Shown here: positions 21,456 to 21,963 of the stretch, piece by piece | Numbering within the stretch: the first letter of the stretch is position 1 | Layout: each line of letters starts with the position of its first letter | DNA from: a virus | Length of the DNA: 21,963 nucleotides | IMG/VR virus record: IMGVR_UViG_3300037264_002289 | Span: 1-21,963 of that record | Strand: one strand, 5' to 3' | Notes under the pieces: generated by a model | Database searches by the model: none | Seen by the model: only the letters and a program-made list of their open reading frames with translations | Told to the model about the DNA's origin: nothing | Position numbers and translations under genes: made by a program

Positions 21456-21667
21456 TGTCTGTAACAGTCACGAAGAACACCGCGCATACCGTACTCGGCA
21501 TGACCGTCGGCGACGGGCTCGCGGTCAGCAAACTGAATTCGATGGCGGTGCTCGGCTATCGCCCCGCAGGGATTTCCTGCACGAAGCTCTGCGGCTACGC
21601 CGTGCTGGCAGTGTTCGCAGCGCCAACCACGCCGCAGACCCGACGGCCCAACCTGGTGATGTCATGA
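21455..21667 (+). CDS. Small protein with three decapeptide repeats
   Basis: This 70-aa protein starts at ATG 21455, overlapping the upstream TAA. A longer in-frame ORF from 21371 would lie inside the previous gene and is rejected. Three similar decapeptides are visible: VTKNTAHTVL (5-14), VSKLNSMAVL (24-33) and CTKLCGYAVL (42-51), spaced 18-19 residues apart. The third is followed by a proline/arginine tail. Small phage proteins with repeated VSKL-x-x-YAVL motifs are familiar from siphophage genomes near fibre and lysis genes. Their function is not known to me. Its stop overlaps the next start (ATGA). Confidence 0.75.
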   Translation: MSVTVTKNTAHTVLGMTVGDGLAVSKLNSMAVLGYRPAGISCTKLCGYAVLAVFAAPTTPQTRRPNLVMS

Positions 21668-21954
21668 GTAAACCTCGGCAGTTCGACGCAGGTGACGACC
21701 CCTATGATACGAGCGCACCGCTTGAGCCGGCTTGTGTCGAGCCCATCGGGTCGTGGAAGTATCGTCGGCGCATGATGTTCGGAGTCGTGTTGTTTTGCAT
21801 GGGCGTCGTGGTATACGTGTTACACGCTAACCTTACGTCGCCGGTCGCGGAGACGTGCGTGACCATGTCGTTTACCGCGATCATTTCTACCGTGGGGTCC
21901 TACTGTTTCTCTGCCTCATGGGACGACGCGAACGCTAGAAAGGCCACACGATGA
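21664..21954 (+). CDS. Small phage membrane protein with two transmembrane helices
   Basis: This 96-aa protein starts at ATG 21664 (ATGA overlap with the previous stop). After a polar N-terminus comes SWKYRRRMMF, then helix 1 (about residues 38-54, FGVVLFCMGVVVYVLHA), a short loop (NLTSPVAETCV), helix 2 (about 66-82, TMSFTAIISTVGSYCF), and the ending SASWDDANARKATR. The pattern of a WxxRRR turn, two helices and a YxF-x-A-x-WDD tail is common to a family of small siphophage proteins often found just before lysis genes. The function is unproven. A holin-like role is possible, but the family is not an established holin. Confidence 0.8.
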   Translation: MSKPRQFDAGDDPYDTSAPLEPACVEPIGSWKYRRRMMFGVVLFCMGVVVYVLHANLTSPVAETCVTMSFTAIISTVGSYCFSASWDDANARKATR

Positions 21955-21963
21955 GAGTGTGTC
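21951..21963 (+). CDS. First codons of a further gene (truncated by window edge)
   Basis: ATG 21951 overlaps the previous TGA (ATGA), and AAAGG lies about seven bases upstream, so a coupled gene probably begins here and reads MRVC before the window ends. Its identity cannot be told. Downstream of such a small membrane protein a lysis gene would be unsurprising, but that is only an expectation. Confidence 0.4.

Overview
The window is a continuous run of structural genes, all on the + strand, from a tailed bacteriophage or prophage with a long non-contractile tail. No host genes, integrase, tRNA, rRNA, IS element or CRISPR array is visible. The gene order and families (tail tube, frameshifted tail chaperones, tape measure, DUF2460/GTA gp12-like, DUF2163/GTA gp13-like, GTA gp15/lambda J-like) match the tail module shared by the Rhodobacter gene transfer agent and many siphophages of Alphaproteobacteria. 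An alphaproteobacterial host is therefore a reasonable inference, not a proof. Base composition is moderately GC-rich throughout.

Region 1 (1-5805) is the tail core: the end of a tail tube gene, a GC hairpin, a G/GT-type pair of tail assembly chaperones joined by a -1 frameshift at a canonical A AAA AAC site, a tail completion protein, an 847-residue tape measure, and two baseplate/hub proteins. The second hub protein carries four cysteines that fit an iron-sulfur hub. Region 2 (5807-9571) is a 1254-residue tail tip protein whose hub domains appear to be split by a ~420-residue beta-propeller-like insertion. The NlpC/P60 peptidase usual in the GTA-type order is missing at this point.

Region 3 (9571-18318) is a fibre region. 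Three fibre-like genes alternate with two small helical genes. The first two fibres (466 and 1805 aa) share the same N-terminal anchor and the same DDHTQY...IGTTT segment, so the long one looks like the short one with about 920 extra residues. It also contains a 168-bp tandem repeat and a large internal duplication. The third fibre reuses a domain of the second. A strong sigma-70-like promoter lies at 16705-16733, just before the last part of this region.

Region 4 (18311-21963) holds three adjacent paralogous genes (349, 362 and 334 aa) with jelly-roll/lectin-like halves. They are followed by a 70-aa protein built of three short repeats, a 96-aa two-helix membrane protein, and the first codons of a further gene. 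The stop/start overlaps suggest one translationally coupled operon. The most interesting signal is the distal receptor-binding region: at least six large candidate adhesin genes built from a shared pool of duplicated and shuffled domains.
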